DNA of 7,222 nt from Candidatus Omnitrophota bacterium (GCA_030617085.1 JAUWWB010000050.1:1-7222), one strand, 5' to 3'. Shown: positions 1 to 6,261, counted from the first letter of the stretch. The notes: generated from the letters alone by a model not told the origin. Numbers and translations are program-made.

Positions 1-324
1 ATCGCTTCCGCGGTCAAGGAGACGGGCAGGGACGCTGTTATCATAGCGTCGAGCGACATGACGCATTATGAATCCCGCAAGGCCGCGAAGGAGAAAGATA
101 AAAAGGCCATACAGAAGGTCATTGACCTTGACCCCGAAGGGCTCCTGAGCGTCGTGGAAGGGGGCAACATATCCATGTGCGGGTATATCCCCGCCGCGAT
201 AATGCTCATGTGCGCGAATAAGATGAACGCGAAAAAGGGTGAGCTTGTAAAATACGCCGACCGCGGCGACGTGACGGGGGATACCGTTCAGGTCGTGGGG
301 TACGCGGGAATTGTGGTGTACTAG
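1..324 (+). CDS. AmmeMemoRadiSam system protein B (Memo family), C-terminal fragment
   Basis: The 5' end lies outside the window. Frame 1 is open from base 1 and gives 107 residues before TAG. The fragment matches the C-terminal part of Memo-family proteins, which share a fold with class III extradiol dioxygenases. Visible landmarks are the SSDMTHY segment, with Asp19 and His22 of the fragment matching the conserved D-x-x-H of human MEMO1; the ISMCGY segment, whose Cys60 matches the metal-ligand cysteine of that family; and a typical ending with YADRGDVTGD then VVGYAG. In many bacteria and archaea this protein is encoded with an AMMECR1-domain protein and a radical SAM protein; neither is downstream here, so any partners would be upstream and unseen. 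The biochemical role of the bacterial family is not settled. Membership is fairly certain; catalytic activity is not claimed. Confidence 0.87.
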   Translation: MASAVKETGRDAVIIASSDMTHYESRKAAKEKDKKAIQKVIDLDPEGLLSVVEGGNISMCGYIPAAIMLMCANKMNAKKGELVKYADRGDVTGDTVQVVGYAGIVVY

Positions 325-329
325 GGGTT

Positions 330-361
330 ACTGTTCACTGTTAACTGTTCACTGTTCACTG
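330..361 (+). repeat. Heptamer tandem repeat, ACTGTTC type
   Basis: Four heptamers in direct succession, ACTGTTC, ACTGTTA, ACTGTTC, ACTGTTC, followed by ACTG. The array fills nearly all of the 39-base gap between the Memo stop (324) and the patatin start (364). No Shine-Dalgarno or clear promoter hexamers are visible in the gap. Function unknown. Confidence 0.9.
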
Positions 362-363
362 AC

Positions 364-1161
364 ATGGGTTTGTTCAGAAAACGAAAAGTAGTTCTGGCGC
401 TGGGCGGTGGGAGCGCGAGGGGGCTGGCCAATATCGGCGTTCTCAAGGTGCTGGAGAAGCATTTTGGGCGTGACAGGATGCCCTTCGACATGATCGTCGG
501 CACCAGTATCGGAAGCCTGATCGGAGCTTCCTATTGCCTCGGAGCGACACCCGAAGAGCTGGAGCAAAAAGCGCTCAAGTTCACCTGGCCCAATGTTGTG
601 GACCTGGGTCTTTACTCCACCGGCCTGATCAAGGGCGACAAGCTTGAGCGTATCATCCTGGATATGCTCGACAGGAAAGGTTTCCGCGACATGCGGACCC
701 CCTTTGCCTTGACCACGACCGATATAGAGACCGGCGAAGAACTGACCCATGCATCCGGCGACCTGGTCAAGCTGATCCGGGCCAGCTGCTCCTGGCCGGG
801 GATATTTACGGCGGTAAAGATCGACGGGAGGCTGCTCTCGGACGGCGGCGTGCGAAACAGTATCCCGACAAAAGCCGCGCGTGAATCCGGCGCCACGTTT
901 GTCATTGCCGTGAATCCCGGCTTTGGCGTAAAGAACCAGAAAGTGAATAACGCCCTTACAGCCTTGATCCAGTCGTTCCAGATCATGGGGGATGAACTCA
1001 ACGCGTACCAGTCCAGGGCCGCAGATCTCGAGATAAAACCGGAACTCGAAAATATCGATCAGTTCGATTTTGGCAAGGCGCAAACAATCATAAGACAGGG
1101 CGAGCTCGCCGCCGAGGCGAAGATCCGGAAGTTGAAAAGGAAACTGCGGGCGTGGTGGTAG
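364..1161 (+). CDS. Patatin-like phospholipase (RssA/YchK-type)
   Basis: A 265-residue protein of the bacterial patatin family, predicted to be a serine acyl hydrolase acting on lipids with a Ser-Asp dyad. The N-terminal part has the glycine-rich oxyanion loop GGGSARG (residues 14-20). The nucleophile elbow GTSIG follows at 46-50 with Ser48, and the catalytic aspartate is Asp160 in DGG (160-162). The length is typical of small single-domain bacterial members such as RssA. No signal peptide or membrane helix is seen, so it is probably cytosolic, perhaps peripheral to the membrane; the C-terminus is basic (KIRKLKRKLR). The start is supported because the family core (KVVLALGGG) begins within ten residues, but there is no Shine-Dalgarno: the heptamer array comes almost up to the ATG. 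The substrate cannot be inferred. A flippase-like gene downstream is consistent with a lipid theme, but this is inference. Confidence 0.9.
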   Translation: MGLFRKRKVVLALGGGSARGLANIGVLKVLEKHFGRDRMPFDMIVGTSIGSLIGASYCLGATPEELEQKALKFTWPNVVDLGLYSTGLIKGDKLERIILDMLDRKGFRDMRTPFALTTTDIETGEELTHASGDLVKLIRASCSWPGIFTAVKIDGRLLSDGGVRNSIPTKAARESGATFVIAVNPGFGVKNQKVNNALTALIQSFQIMGDELNAYQSRAADLEIKPELENIDQFDFGKAQTIIRQGELAAEAKIRKLKRKLRAWW

Positions 1162-1200
1162 TTGCACGTAGGGGCAGGCCCCTGTGCCTGCCCTTTTGCC
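1162..1200 (+). repeat. 39-bp palindromic intergenic element, copy 1 (terminator-like)
   Basis: This element begins immediately after the patatin stop codon and matches 6980-7018 at 38 of 39 positions (C/T difference at its sixth base). Its core is an 8-bp perfect inverted repeat, GGGCAGGC at 1172-1179 and GCCTGCCC at 1186-1193, around a 6-base loop, followed by TTTT (1194-1197). A GC-rich stem plus a short U run resembles an intrinsic terminator, though four U is weak. It may equally be a dispersed REP-like palindrome. No open frame encodes a transposase nearby. Confidence 0.85.
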
Positions 1201-1203
1201 CTT

Positions 1204-1210
1204 AAGGAGA
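1204..1210 (+). promoter_or_regulatory. Shine-Dalgarno that sets the flippase start
   Basis: AAGGAGA lies three bases before the ATG at 1214. It favours that start over an in-frame ATG at 1184, which falls inside the 39-bp palindromic element and would add ten residues translated from repeat sequence. Confidence 0.75.
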
Positions 1211-1213
1211 GAT

Positions 1214-2170
1214 ATGAAGAATAAAGGTTCCGCGTTGATACGTATCGTGATAAGTTTTGGGCTGTTGGGGCTTTTGTTTTGGCTGATGCGGGGTGAGGCC
1301 CGTGGCATCTGGGTGACGATATCCGCAGGCGACTCGAGGCTTATCGCCGTCGCGGCCGGGATTATCCTTATCAACGTGACCATGCTCGCCTACCGCATGA
1401 AGATCATTTTTCTCGGGGAAAACCTGGATATTACTTTTCGGGAGTCCCTTCAGCTGACGCTTATAGGCTATTTTTTCAACAATTTCATGCCGACCGCCGT
1501 AGGCGGGGATATCGTAAAGGCGCATTATGCCGCGCATGCCAACAAGAAAAAGGTCCGGTCATACGCGAGCGTGTTCATGGACCGGCTCATAGGGCTTTAC
1601 ACGTTCCTGGCCGTCGCCGCCGTCGCGCTTCTTGTTGACCGGGGAAGGTTCCAGATGGCTCCGGTCAGGCTTCTGGTATTCTGCCTGCTCGCGGCGGGCA
1701 TTGCCGGATTCGTGATCGTGACCAATAAGAGCGTTGCCCGCCTGATGGAGCGTTTATTTGCGAGGCTGAAGATGTTCCGCCTCGGCGAACGTCTCAGCGG
1801 GGTGTATGACATCGTGCATGATTACAGGAACAGGCGCGGCGTGGTCGCCAGGTCATTCGCCATATCCGTATTCGCGCAATGCCTGTATTTTTTTGTCGTT
1901 TACCTGTTCTTTCTCTCTCTAGGGACCAGAGTGAACATCGGGAATATATTTTTAATAATGCCGGTGGTCACGTTTGTCAGCATGATCCCGTCCATAGGAG
2001 GGCTTGGCGTCAGGGAGGGGGCAATCGTCGCGTTTTTCGCGCCTTTGGTGGGAAAGGAAACGGCATTCGCGGTGAGCATTCTCGCGCTGTGCGGGCTTCT
2101 TTTTGTAAGCGTTATCGGGGGCGCCGTTTATCTGTGGCGGGGCGCGGCGCGGCAGGGGGGTAGTTCGTAG
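1214..2170 (+). CDS. Flippase-like domain membrane protein (UPF0104 / LPG_synthase_TM, YbhN-type)
   Basis: A 318-residue polytopic inner-membrane protein. Hydrophobic segments lie roughly at residues 8-25, 42-60, 82-95, 118-142, 152-170, 213-236, 244-262, 268-278 and 286-307, about the usual size and number for the family. Its hallmark patches are present: N90 to D99 with NFMP and VGGD, MDR at 122-124, and SIGGLGVRE at 260-268. The family contains the MprF flippase domain and archaeal AglD, and members are generally linked to handling or synthesis of polar lipids or polyprenyl-linked sugars; the exact substrate here is unknown. The N-terminus MKNKGSALIR is basic, consistent with a cytoplasmic start. 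The C-terminal residues GSS and the TAG stop come from the heptamer repeat that begins at 2161, so the last codons may be of repeat origin. Confidence 0.88.
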   Translation: MKNKGSALIRIVISFGLLGLLFWLMRGEARGIWVTISAGDSRLIAVAAGIILINVTMLAYRMKIIFLGENLDITFRESLQLTLIGYFFNNFMPTAVGGDIVKAHYAAHANKKKVRSYASVFMDRLIGLYTFLAVAAVALLVDRGRFQMAPVRLLVFCLLAAGIAGFVIVTNKSVARLMERLFARLKMFRLGERLSGVYDIVHDYRNRRGVVARSFAISVFAQCLYFFVVYLFFLSLGTRVNIGNIFLIMPVVTFVSMIPSIGGLGVREGAIVAFFAPLVGKETAFAVSILALCGLLFVSVIGGAVYLWRGAARQGGSS

Positions 2171-2188
2171 TTCGGAGTTCGGAGTTCG
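2161..2188 (+). repeat. Heptamer tandem repeat, TAGTTCG type
   Basis: Four heptamers: TAGTTCG twice, then GAGTTCG twice, followed by GG. The array overlaps the last three codons of the flippase gene and supplies its TAG stop (2168-2170). It is the same family as the six-copy array at 6927-6968. It ends 15 bases before the aroQ Shine-Dalgarno. Confidence 0.9.
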
Positions 2189-2203
2189 GGGGAAAATCCA
2201 TAC

Positions 2204-2210
2204 AAGGAGG
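2204..2210 (+). promoter_or_regulatory. Shine-Dalgarno for the GTG start of aroQ
   Basis: AAGGAGG lies four bases before GTG at 2215. It is a strong site that supports the non-ATG start, since the family's conserved N-terminus (KILVIHGPNL) begins at the third residue. Confidence 0.8.
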
Positions 2211-2214
2211 GGCT

Positions 2215-2649
2215 GTGACTAAGATATTGGTGATACATGGGCCGAATCTGGATGTTTTGGGGAAGAGGGAGACGGGGATCTACGGGGAAGAGACCATCGA
2301 GTCTATCAATGCCGCGATCGAGAAGGCCGCGGGCGCGGAGAAAGCGGAAGTCGAATTTTACCAGTCCAACCACGAAGGCGATATCGTCGACAAGATCAAC
2401 GGGACGGACGTCTCGGGGATACTGATAAACCCGGCCGCGTACACTCATACGAGTGTCGCGATACATGACGCCCTGAGGGCGAAGGGCCTGCCGGCGGTCG
2501 AGGTGCACCTGTCGAACATTTACTCCAGGGAGGAGTTCCGGCACAAGTCGCTTATCGCTCCGGTCGTTACGGGACAGATAAGCGGTTTCGGCAAGAACAG
2601 TTATATCCTCGGCTTAAAGGCCCTGCTGGAGACGATACATGGCCGGTAA
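2215..2649 (+). CDS. aroQ: 3-dehydroquinate dehydratase, type II
   Basis: A 144-residue cytosolic enzyme of the shikimate pathway that dehydrates 3-dehydroquinate to 3-dehydroshikimate; family members form dodecamers. Nearly every family signature is visible: HGPNL at 8-12 (Asn11), Arg18 and catalytic Tyr23 in the flexible lid (KRETGIYG), SNHEG at 51-55, INPAAYTHTS at 71-80 (Asn72), the catalytic histidine His98 in VHLSN, and Arg109 in EEFRH. Length is normal. It starts with GTG behind a strong Shine-Dalgarno. Its 3' end overlaps the following peptidase gene by 11 bases, so the two are almost certainly cotranscribed. AroQ beside an Xaa-Pro peptidase and efp is a familiar bacterial arrangement. 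Confidence 0.97.
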   Translation: MTKILVIHGPNLDVLGKRETGIYGEETIESINAAIEKAAGAEKAEVEFYQSNHEGDIVDKINGTDVSGILINPAAYTHTSVAIHDALRAKGLPAVEVHLSNIYSREEFRHKSLIAPVVTGQISGFGKNSYILGLKALLETIHGR

Positions 2650-3730
2650 GGTGCCTCTTTACAGGGAAAGCGCCATAAGGAGGATAAGGGCAAGACTATC
2701 CCGCCCCGGCATGGACGCGCTTCTCATCAGGGATCATCACGACATCACCTATCTGGCCGGGTTCTATTCCCCGGGCGTGGTGATGCTTGTCGAAAGAGGA
2801 GCCCGCCCTTCCTATTTTGTGGACACGATGAACGGCCCGCTCGCGGAAAAGATGCTGGAAGGCGCGAAGCTTAACCTCGTAACGGCGTCCGGACCCGTCA
2901 TGAACGCCCTTGCACGCCATATCGAGGACCGTAAAATAAGGAAAATAGGTTTTAGCGGCGAGGACCTTTCGGTGCTGGCCCATGACAGGCTGTCGAAGCT
3001 TGTCCCCGGGGCAAAATTCGTGCCGGATATCAAAGGGCTTCCCGTATCTTCTATCATGGAAGGGATAAGGGAGATAAAGGCCCCGGAGGAGATCCGGGTC
3101 CTGCGAAAAGCCGCGAAAGAGACGGTCCGCGTCTGGCGCGAGGCCAGGAAAAACATAGAGACGGGCATGAGCGAGCAGGATATCGCCGCCATGATAGACG
3201 TGTGTATACGCCGCCGGGGCTATAAGAACTCTTTCCCTACGATAGCCGCCGCAGGCGAAAACACGGCGTACCCGCATGCCATACCGGGCGCGAAACGGCT
3301 GGAAAGCGGAGAACACCTGCTCGTGGATTTCGGTTTGCGGTGCGGGGGGTACTGTTCTGACTTGACAAGGATATATTACAAAGGTAGAATAAACTGGCAA
3401 ATAAAGGATTTCCGTGAATCTGTCCTGAAAGCTCACGATCTCGCGATAAAAGAGATCAAGCCGGGCGCGATGATCGGCTCGGTGGTCGGAAGGGCGGAGG
3501 GTCTCATCAAGAAAAACGGCCTTGGAGATCTTATCCTCCACGGCCTGGGCCACGGCGTGGGGTTAGAGATCCACGAGAAACCTTTCCTGCGTAGAGGGAG
3601 CCGCCGGAGGTTGCGGGAAGGTATGGTCCTGACGGTCGAACCCGGGCTTTATAAACCCGGTTTAGGCGGCATCAGGGAAGAGGATATGATCCTGGTTACC
3701 GCTAAAGGATGTGAGGTTTTGACGTCATGA
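2639..3730 (+). CDS. Xaa-Pro peptidase, M24 family (aminopeptidase P / prolidase-like)
   Basis: A 363-residue two-domain metallopeptidase. Residues about 10-140 form the creatinase N-terminal domain, and about 150-360 the pita-bread M24 catalytic domain. All five dinuclear-metal ligands are present: Asp230 (LLVDFG), Asp241 (SDLTR), His305 (HGLGHG), Glu334 (VEPGLY) and Glu348 (IREED). Accessory histidines His213 (PHAIPG) and His312 (IHEKP) are also there. The enzyme should remove N-terminal residues preceding proline, or split X-Pro dipeptides, in the cytosol; sequence alone does not separate pepP-like from pepQ-like use. GGAGA at 2628-2632, inside aroQ, lies six bases before the ATG and supports this start. 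The stop overlaps the efp start as ATGA. A promoter-like pair occurs inside the gene near 3362-3390. Confidence 0.94.
   Translation: MAGKVPLYRESAIRRIRARLSRPGMDALLIRDHHDITYLAGFYSPGVVMLVERGARPSYFVDTMNGPLAEKMLEGAKLNLVTASGPVMNALARHIEDRKIRKIGFSGEDLSVLAHDRLSKLVPGAKFVPDIKGLPVSSIMEGIREIKAPEEIRVLRKAAKETVRVWREARKNIETGMSEQDIAAMIDVCIRRRGYKNSFPTIAAAGENTAYPHAIPGAKRLESGEHLLVDFGLRCGGYCSDLTRIYYKGRINWQIKDFRESVLKAHDLAIKEIKPGAMIGSVVGRAEGLIKKNGLGDLILHGLGHGVGLEIHEKPFLRRGSRRRLREGMVLTVEPGLYKPGLGGIREEDMILVTAKGCEVLTS
3362..3390 (+). promoter_or_regulatory. Possible internal sigma-70-like promoter within the peptidase gene
   Basis: TTGACA (3362-3367, 6/6 to the -35 consensus), a 17-base spacer, then TAGAAT (3385-3390, 5/6 to the -10 consensus). 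The patch is AT-rich compared with the surrounding gene. Transcription would start about 330 bases before efp and could drive efp-accBC separately from aroQ. The same bases encode the conserved DLTR metal-ligand segment, so the match may be coincidence. I saw no comparably good promoter in any intergenic gap. Confidence 0.35.
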
Positions 3731-4284
3731 TAAAAGCAGGACAGTTGAGACAGGGTGGTATCATCAATTATAACGGCCAGCTCCACGAGGTCGTGGAGGC
3801 CCGGCACCATAAGCCGGGAAAGGGCGGAGCCTTTATCCGCGCGAAACTGAAGAACCTTTCCACCGGCGCGATAATCTCGGAGACACTCAGGCCCGACGAT
3901 ACTTTTGAAGAGGTATACATCGAACATAAACCGATGCAATATCTTTATAAAGATGATCTCGGGTATTGCTTCATGGACGAAGAGACCTATGAGCAGGTCC
4001 ATATTTCCGGGGAGAAGATCGGGGATAAGGTGTACTTCTTGAAAGAGAACATGACCGTAACGGCAAAATTATGCGACGGGGAGATCATGGGCGTAGAACC
4101 GCCCATACACGTTGTCCTTGAGGTCGTGGAGACCGAACCGGGGTTCAAGGGCGATACGGTCTCGGGAGCCACGAAGCCGGCGAAGCTTGAGACGGGAAAG
4201 GTCATAAAAGTGCCCCTGTTCGTGGAACAGGGGCAGCGCGTCAAGGTCGATACGCGTACGGGGGAATATATCGAGAGGGCTTGA
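3727..4284 (+). CDS. efp: Translation elongation factor P
   Basis: A 185-residue three-domain protein of standard EF-P length. It binds ribosomes stalled on consecutive prolines and promotes peptide-bond formation. The N-terminal KOW-like domain carries the loop HHKPGKGGAF with Lys32 at the tip, the position modified by beta-lysylation in species that have EpmA/EpmB; those genes are not in view, so modification is undecided. The central OB domain and the C-terminal OB domain (ending in RTGEYIERA) are complete, including the GVEPPIHVVLEV and ETGKVIKVPLFV segments. The start follows GAGGT at 3713-3717 with a 9-base spacer and overlaps the peptidase stop by 4 bases, indicating translational coupling. 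Placement behind an Xaa-Pro peptidase is conserved in Bacillus and others. Confidence 0.97.
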   Translation: MIKAGQLRQGGIINYNGQLHEVVEARHHKPGKGGAFIRAKLKNLSTGAIISETLRPDDTFEEVYIEHKPMQYLYKDDLGYCFMDEETYEQVHISGEKIGDKVYFLKENMTVTAKLCDGEIMGVEPPIHVVLEVVETEPGFKGDTVSGATKPAKLETGKVIKVPLFVEQGQRVKVDTRTGEYIERA

Positions 4285-4287
4285 TTG

Positions 4288-4308
4288 GTCGATAGTGGAT
4301 AGTGGATG
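4288..4308 (+). repeat. Heptamer tandem repeat, GTGGATA type
   Basis: Three heptamers, GTCGATA, GTGGATA, GTGGATG, starting three bases after the efp stop. The last copy contains an ATG (4306) in frame with accB, which would add six residues to the protein; the better start is 4324. Same period as the other arrays but a different unit. Confidence 0.75.
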
Positions 4309-4312
4309 GTAC

Positions 4313-4319
4313 AAGGGAG
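4313..4319 (+). promoter_or_regulatory. Shine-Dalgarno that sets the accB start
   Basis: AAGGGAG lies four bases before ATG 4324. It supports that start over the in-frame ATG at 4306, which lies within the heptamer array and has no ribosome binding site. Confidence 0.65.
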
Positions 4320-4323
4320 CGAC

Positions 4324-4770
4324 ATGAATATTAAGAAGATAAAGGAACTTGTCGAATTGATGAACGAAAATGACCTGACGGAGGTCGAAGTCGAGCAGGA
4401 AGGCGTCAAGGTCAAGCTCAGCAAGAAAATGCCCGGGGCCGTCGAGCAGGTGGTTACGCCTGTCGCGGCAAGGCCGGAACCGGCGCCTGCGGCGGAAGCG
4501 GCTGCGCCTCCTCAAAAGGAACAGAGGAACGTGAAGGAAGTCAAGGCCCCGATGGTGGGGACGTTTTACAGTGCGCCGGCGCCGGACGCGGATCCTTTTG
4601 TGGAAGTCGGCGACGTCATCCAGAAGGGAGACGTCCTTTGTATCGTCGAGGCGATGAAGTTGATGAACGAGGTCAAGGCGGAATTCGGCGGAAAGATAAC
4701 GGAAATACGCGTCGAAAGCGCCGAATCCGTCGAGTTCGGACAGGTGCTTTTTGTAGTTGAACTGGTGTGA
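4324..4770 (+). CDS. accB: Biotin carboxyl carrier protein of acetyl-CoA carboxylase
   Basis: A 148-residue carrier that shuttles carboxybiotin between biotin carboxylase and carboxyltransferase in malonyl-CoA synthesis. The N-terminal segment (MNIKKIKELVELMNEN to about residue 35) is the usual BCCP dimerisation and AccC-binding region. An Ala/Pro-rich linker spans about 45-64. The biotinyl domain runs from about 71 to 148 with the acceptor Lys112 in EAMKLMNE. The thumb loop typical of true BCCP is present (TFYSAPAPDADPF, about 80-92). I chose ATG 4324 because it matches the family N-terminus and follows a Shine-Dalgarno. The gene lies 39 bases after efp and is separated from accC by an unusually long repeat-filled gap. 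Confidence 0.96.
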   Translation: MNIKKIKELVELMNENDLTEVEVEQEGVKVKLSKKMPGAVEQVVTPVAARPEPAPAAEAAAPPQKEQRNVKEVKAPMVGTFYSAPAPDADPFVEVGDVIQKGDVLCIVEAMKLMNEVKAEFGGKITEIRVESAESVEFGQVLFVVELV

Positions 4771-4777
4771 GGAGGAG

Positions 4778-4906
4778 GTGTTAGGTGTTAGGTTTTAGGT
4801 GTTAGGTTTTAGGTTTTCAAAGCCTGTTACCAAAAACCTATAACCAAAAACCTAAAAAAACCTATAACCTAAAACCTATAACCTATAACCTAAAAAAACC
4901 TAAACC
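4778..4906 (+). repeat. Bidirectional heptamer array forming an inverted repeat between accB and accC
   Basis: The left arm (4778-4819) is six consecutive heptamers: GTGTTAG or GTTTTAG, ending with GTTTTCA. After about ten bases, the right arm (4830-4906) is built of CCAAAAA, CCTATAA and CCTAAAA heptamers, with two units stretched to ten bases by extra A (CCTAAAAAAA at 4851-4860 and 4889-4898). The arms are largely reverse complements, so the RNA could form a long imperfect hairpin; GTTTTAG against CTAAAAC pairs perfectly, other units with one or two mismatches. The array ends one base before the accC ATG and leaves no Shine-Dalgarno. TATAAC hexamers in the right arm are 5/6 to a -10 box but lack a good -35. 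Confidence 0.92.
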
Positions 4907-4907
4907 A

Positions 4908-6260
4908 ATGTTTTCAAGAATACTGATAGCGAATAGAGGAGAGATCGCGCTGCGGGTCATCCGGGCTTGCAGGGAGATGGGGATAAAGACGGTGGCCGTC
5001 TATTCCGAAGCGGACGCCAAATCACTCCATGTCAGGCTGGCCGATGAAGCCGTATGCATAGGTAAGGCCATGCCGTCGGAGAGTTATCTTAACATCCCGG
5101 CCATCATAAGCGCGGCCGAGATCACTGACGTCGAGGCCATCCATCCGGGCTACGGGTTTCTCGCGGAAGACGCGCATTTCGCGGAGATATGCGAATCGTG
5201 CCGGATAAAATTTATCGGCCCTACGCCGGAGAACATGCGCCTGATGGGCGACAAGATGGCGGCAAAGGAAACGATGAAGAAGGCCGGCATCCCCGTCATC
5301 CCGGGCTCTGACAGCGTGCTCGAGAGCAAGGAGGACGCGCTGGAAGAGGCCAAAAGGTTCGGCTATCCCGTCATTATCAAGGCGTCAGCGGGCGGAGGCG
5401 GAAAGGGGATGCGGGTCTGCCATAACGATGTCCGGCTGGTCAGCGCTTTCATGACGGCCCGGAGCGAGGCCGAAGCGGCTTTCGGGAACCCCGCGGTGTA
5501 CATGGAGAAATATATCGAAGCGCCGCGCCACATCGAGATCCAGATCCTGGCGGACGAGAAAGGGAACGTCGTGCATCTCGGGGAAAGGGACTGCACCATC
5601 CAGCGCCGCCACCAGAAGCTGATCGAAGAGTCCCCGTCGCCCTGCCTGACCGAAGAAATGCGCGGGAAGATGGGTGAAGCCGCCGTCGCCGGCGCCAGGG
5701 TGGTGGACTATCAGGGGGCGGGAACCATCGAGTTCCTCCTCGACGGCGATGACTTTTATTTCATGGAGATGAACACTCGCATCCAGGTGGAACATCCCGT
5801 TACCGAGATGGTTACCGGCATCGACCTTATCAAGGAGCAGATAAAGGTGGCCGCGGGCGAAAAGCTTTCCTTCGGGCAGGAAGACATAGAGATCAAGGGC
5901 TGGGCCATGGAATGCCGCATAAACGCCGAGGACCCGGAGAACGATTTTCGTCCCTCTCCCGGGAAGATAGAGGCATTGAACATGCCGGGCGGCCCGGGGA
6001 TAAGGGTCGATACAAGCGTCTACGCCGGATATGTCATCCCGCCTTTCTACGATTCGATGATAGCCAAGCTTATCGCGTACGGCCGGGACCGCGAGACGAC
6101 CATAAGGACCATGCGGAGAGCCCTGGACGAGTTCCTGGTGGAACCGATCAAGACCACGGTCGATTTTCAGAAAAAGGTCCTTGCCGATTCGGATTTTCAA
6201 AAAGGCTGCATCTCGACCCATTACGTGGAAAAATTTTTCCCGCGGAAAGAGGAAAAATAA
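4908..6260 (+). CDS. accC: Biotin carboxylase subunit of acetyl-CoA carboxylase
   Basis: A 450-residue ATP-grasp enzyme that carboxylates biotin on BCCP using ATP and bicarbonate. It is the standard length for stand-alone AccC, with no fused biotinyl or carboxyltransferase domain. The N-domain begins MFSRILIANRGEIALRV and includes AIHPGYGFLAE (78-87). ATP-grasp residues are Lys116, Lys158, the glycine loop AGGGGKGM (161-168), the HQKLIEESPSP segment, and metal ligands Glu275 and Glu287. Active-site Asn289 and Arg291 lie in MNTRIQVEHP, and the catalytic Arg337 in ECRINAEDP. The start fits the family exactly, yet no Shine-Dalgarno precedes it; the upstream bases are the A-rich end of the repeat array. 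The carboxyltransferase genes accA/accD are not in the window. Pyruvate carboxylase subunit A is a relative, but the accB neighbour argues for AccC. Confidence 0.97.
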   Translation: MFSRILIANRGEIALRVIRACREMGIKTVAVYSEADAKSLHVRLADEAVCIGKAMPSESYLNIPAIISAAEITDVEAIHPGYGFLAEDAHFAEICESCRIKFIGPTPENMRLMGDKMAAKETMKKAGIPVIPGSDSVLESKEDALEEAKRFGYPVIIKASAGGGGKGMRVCHNDVRLVSAFMTARSEAEAAFGNPAVYMEKYIEAPRHIEIQILADEKGNVVHLGERDCTIQRRHQKLIEESPSPCLTEEMRGKMGEAAVAGARVVDYQGAGTIEFLLDGDDFYFMEMNTRIQVEHPVTEMVTGIDLIKEQIKVAAGEKLSFGQEDIEIKGWAMECRINAEDPENDFRPSPGKIEALNMPGGPGIRVDTSVYAGYVIPPFYDSMIAKLIAYGRDRETTIRTMRRALDEFLVEPIKTTVDFQKKVLADSDFQKGCISTHYVEKFFPRKEEK

Positions 6261-6261
6261 C

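Noticed and set aside
330..361. Phase-variable tract controlling the patatin gene
   Set aside because: The heptamers are outside the coding sequence, and I saw no promoter whose spacing they would alter. Length variation between strains would be needed to revive the idea.
349..1383. Long open frame on the - strand (344 codons) opposite the patatin and flippase genes
   Set aside because: It runs antisense to a gene with clear catalytic motifs, spans a gene boundary and shows no recognisable domain. It is a shadow produced by GC-rich codon usage.
2696..3553. 285-codon open frame on the - strand
   Set aside because: Antisense to the M24 peptidase, whose metal ligands are all intact; its translation shows no family features.
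4306..4323. Upstream ATG as the accB start
   Set aside because: It lies in the GTGGATA array, lacks a ribosome site and adds residues absent from typical BCCP; ATG 4324 follows AAGGGAG.
4778..4819. Telomere-like repeat (GTTTTAG resembles some eukaryotic telomere units)
   Set aside because: The array is internal between accB and accC, is short and degenerate, and other gaps use unrelated heptamers. The resemblance is coincidental.
4778..4906. Possible CRISPR array
   Set aside because: The unit is only 7 bases and copies are directly adjacent with no unique spacers; no cas genes are present.
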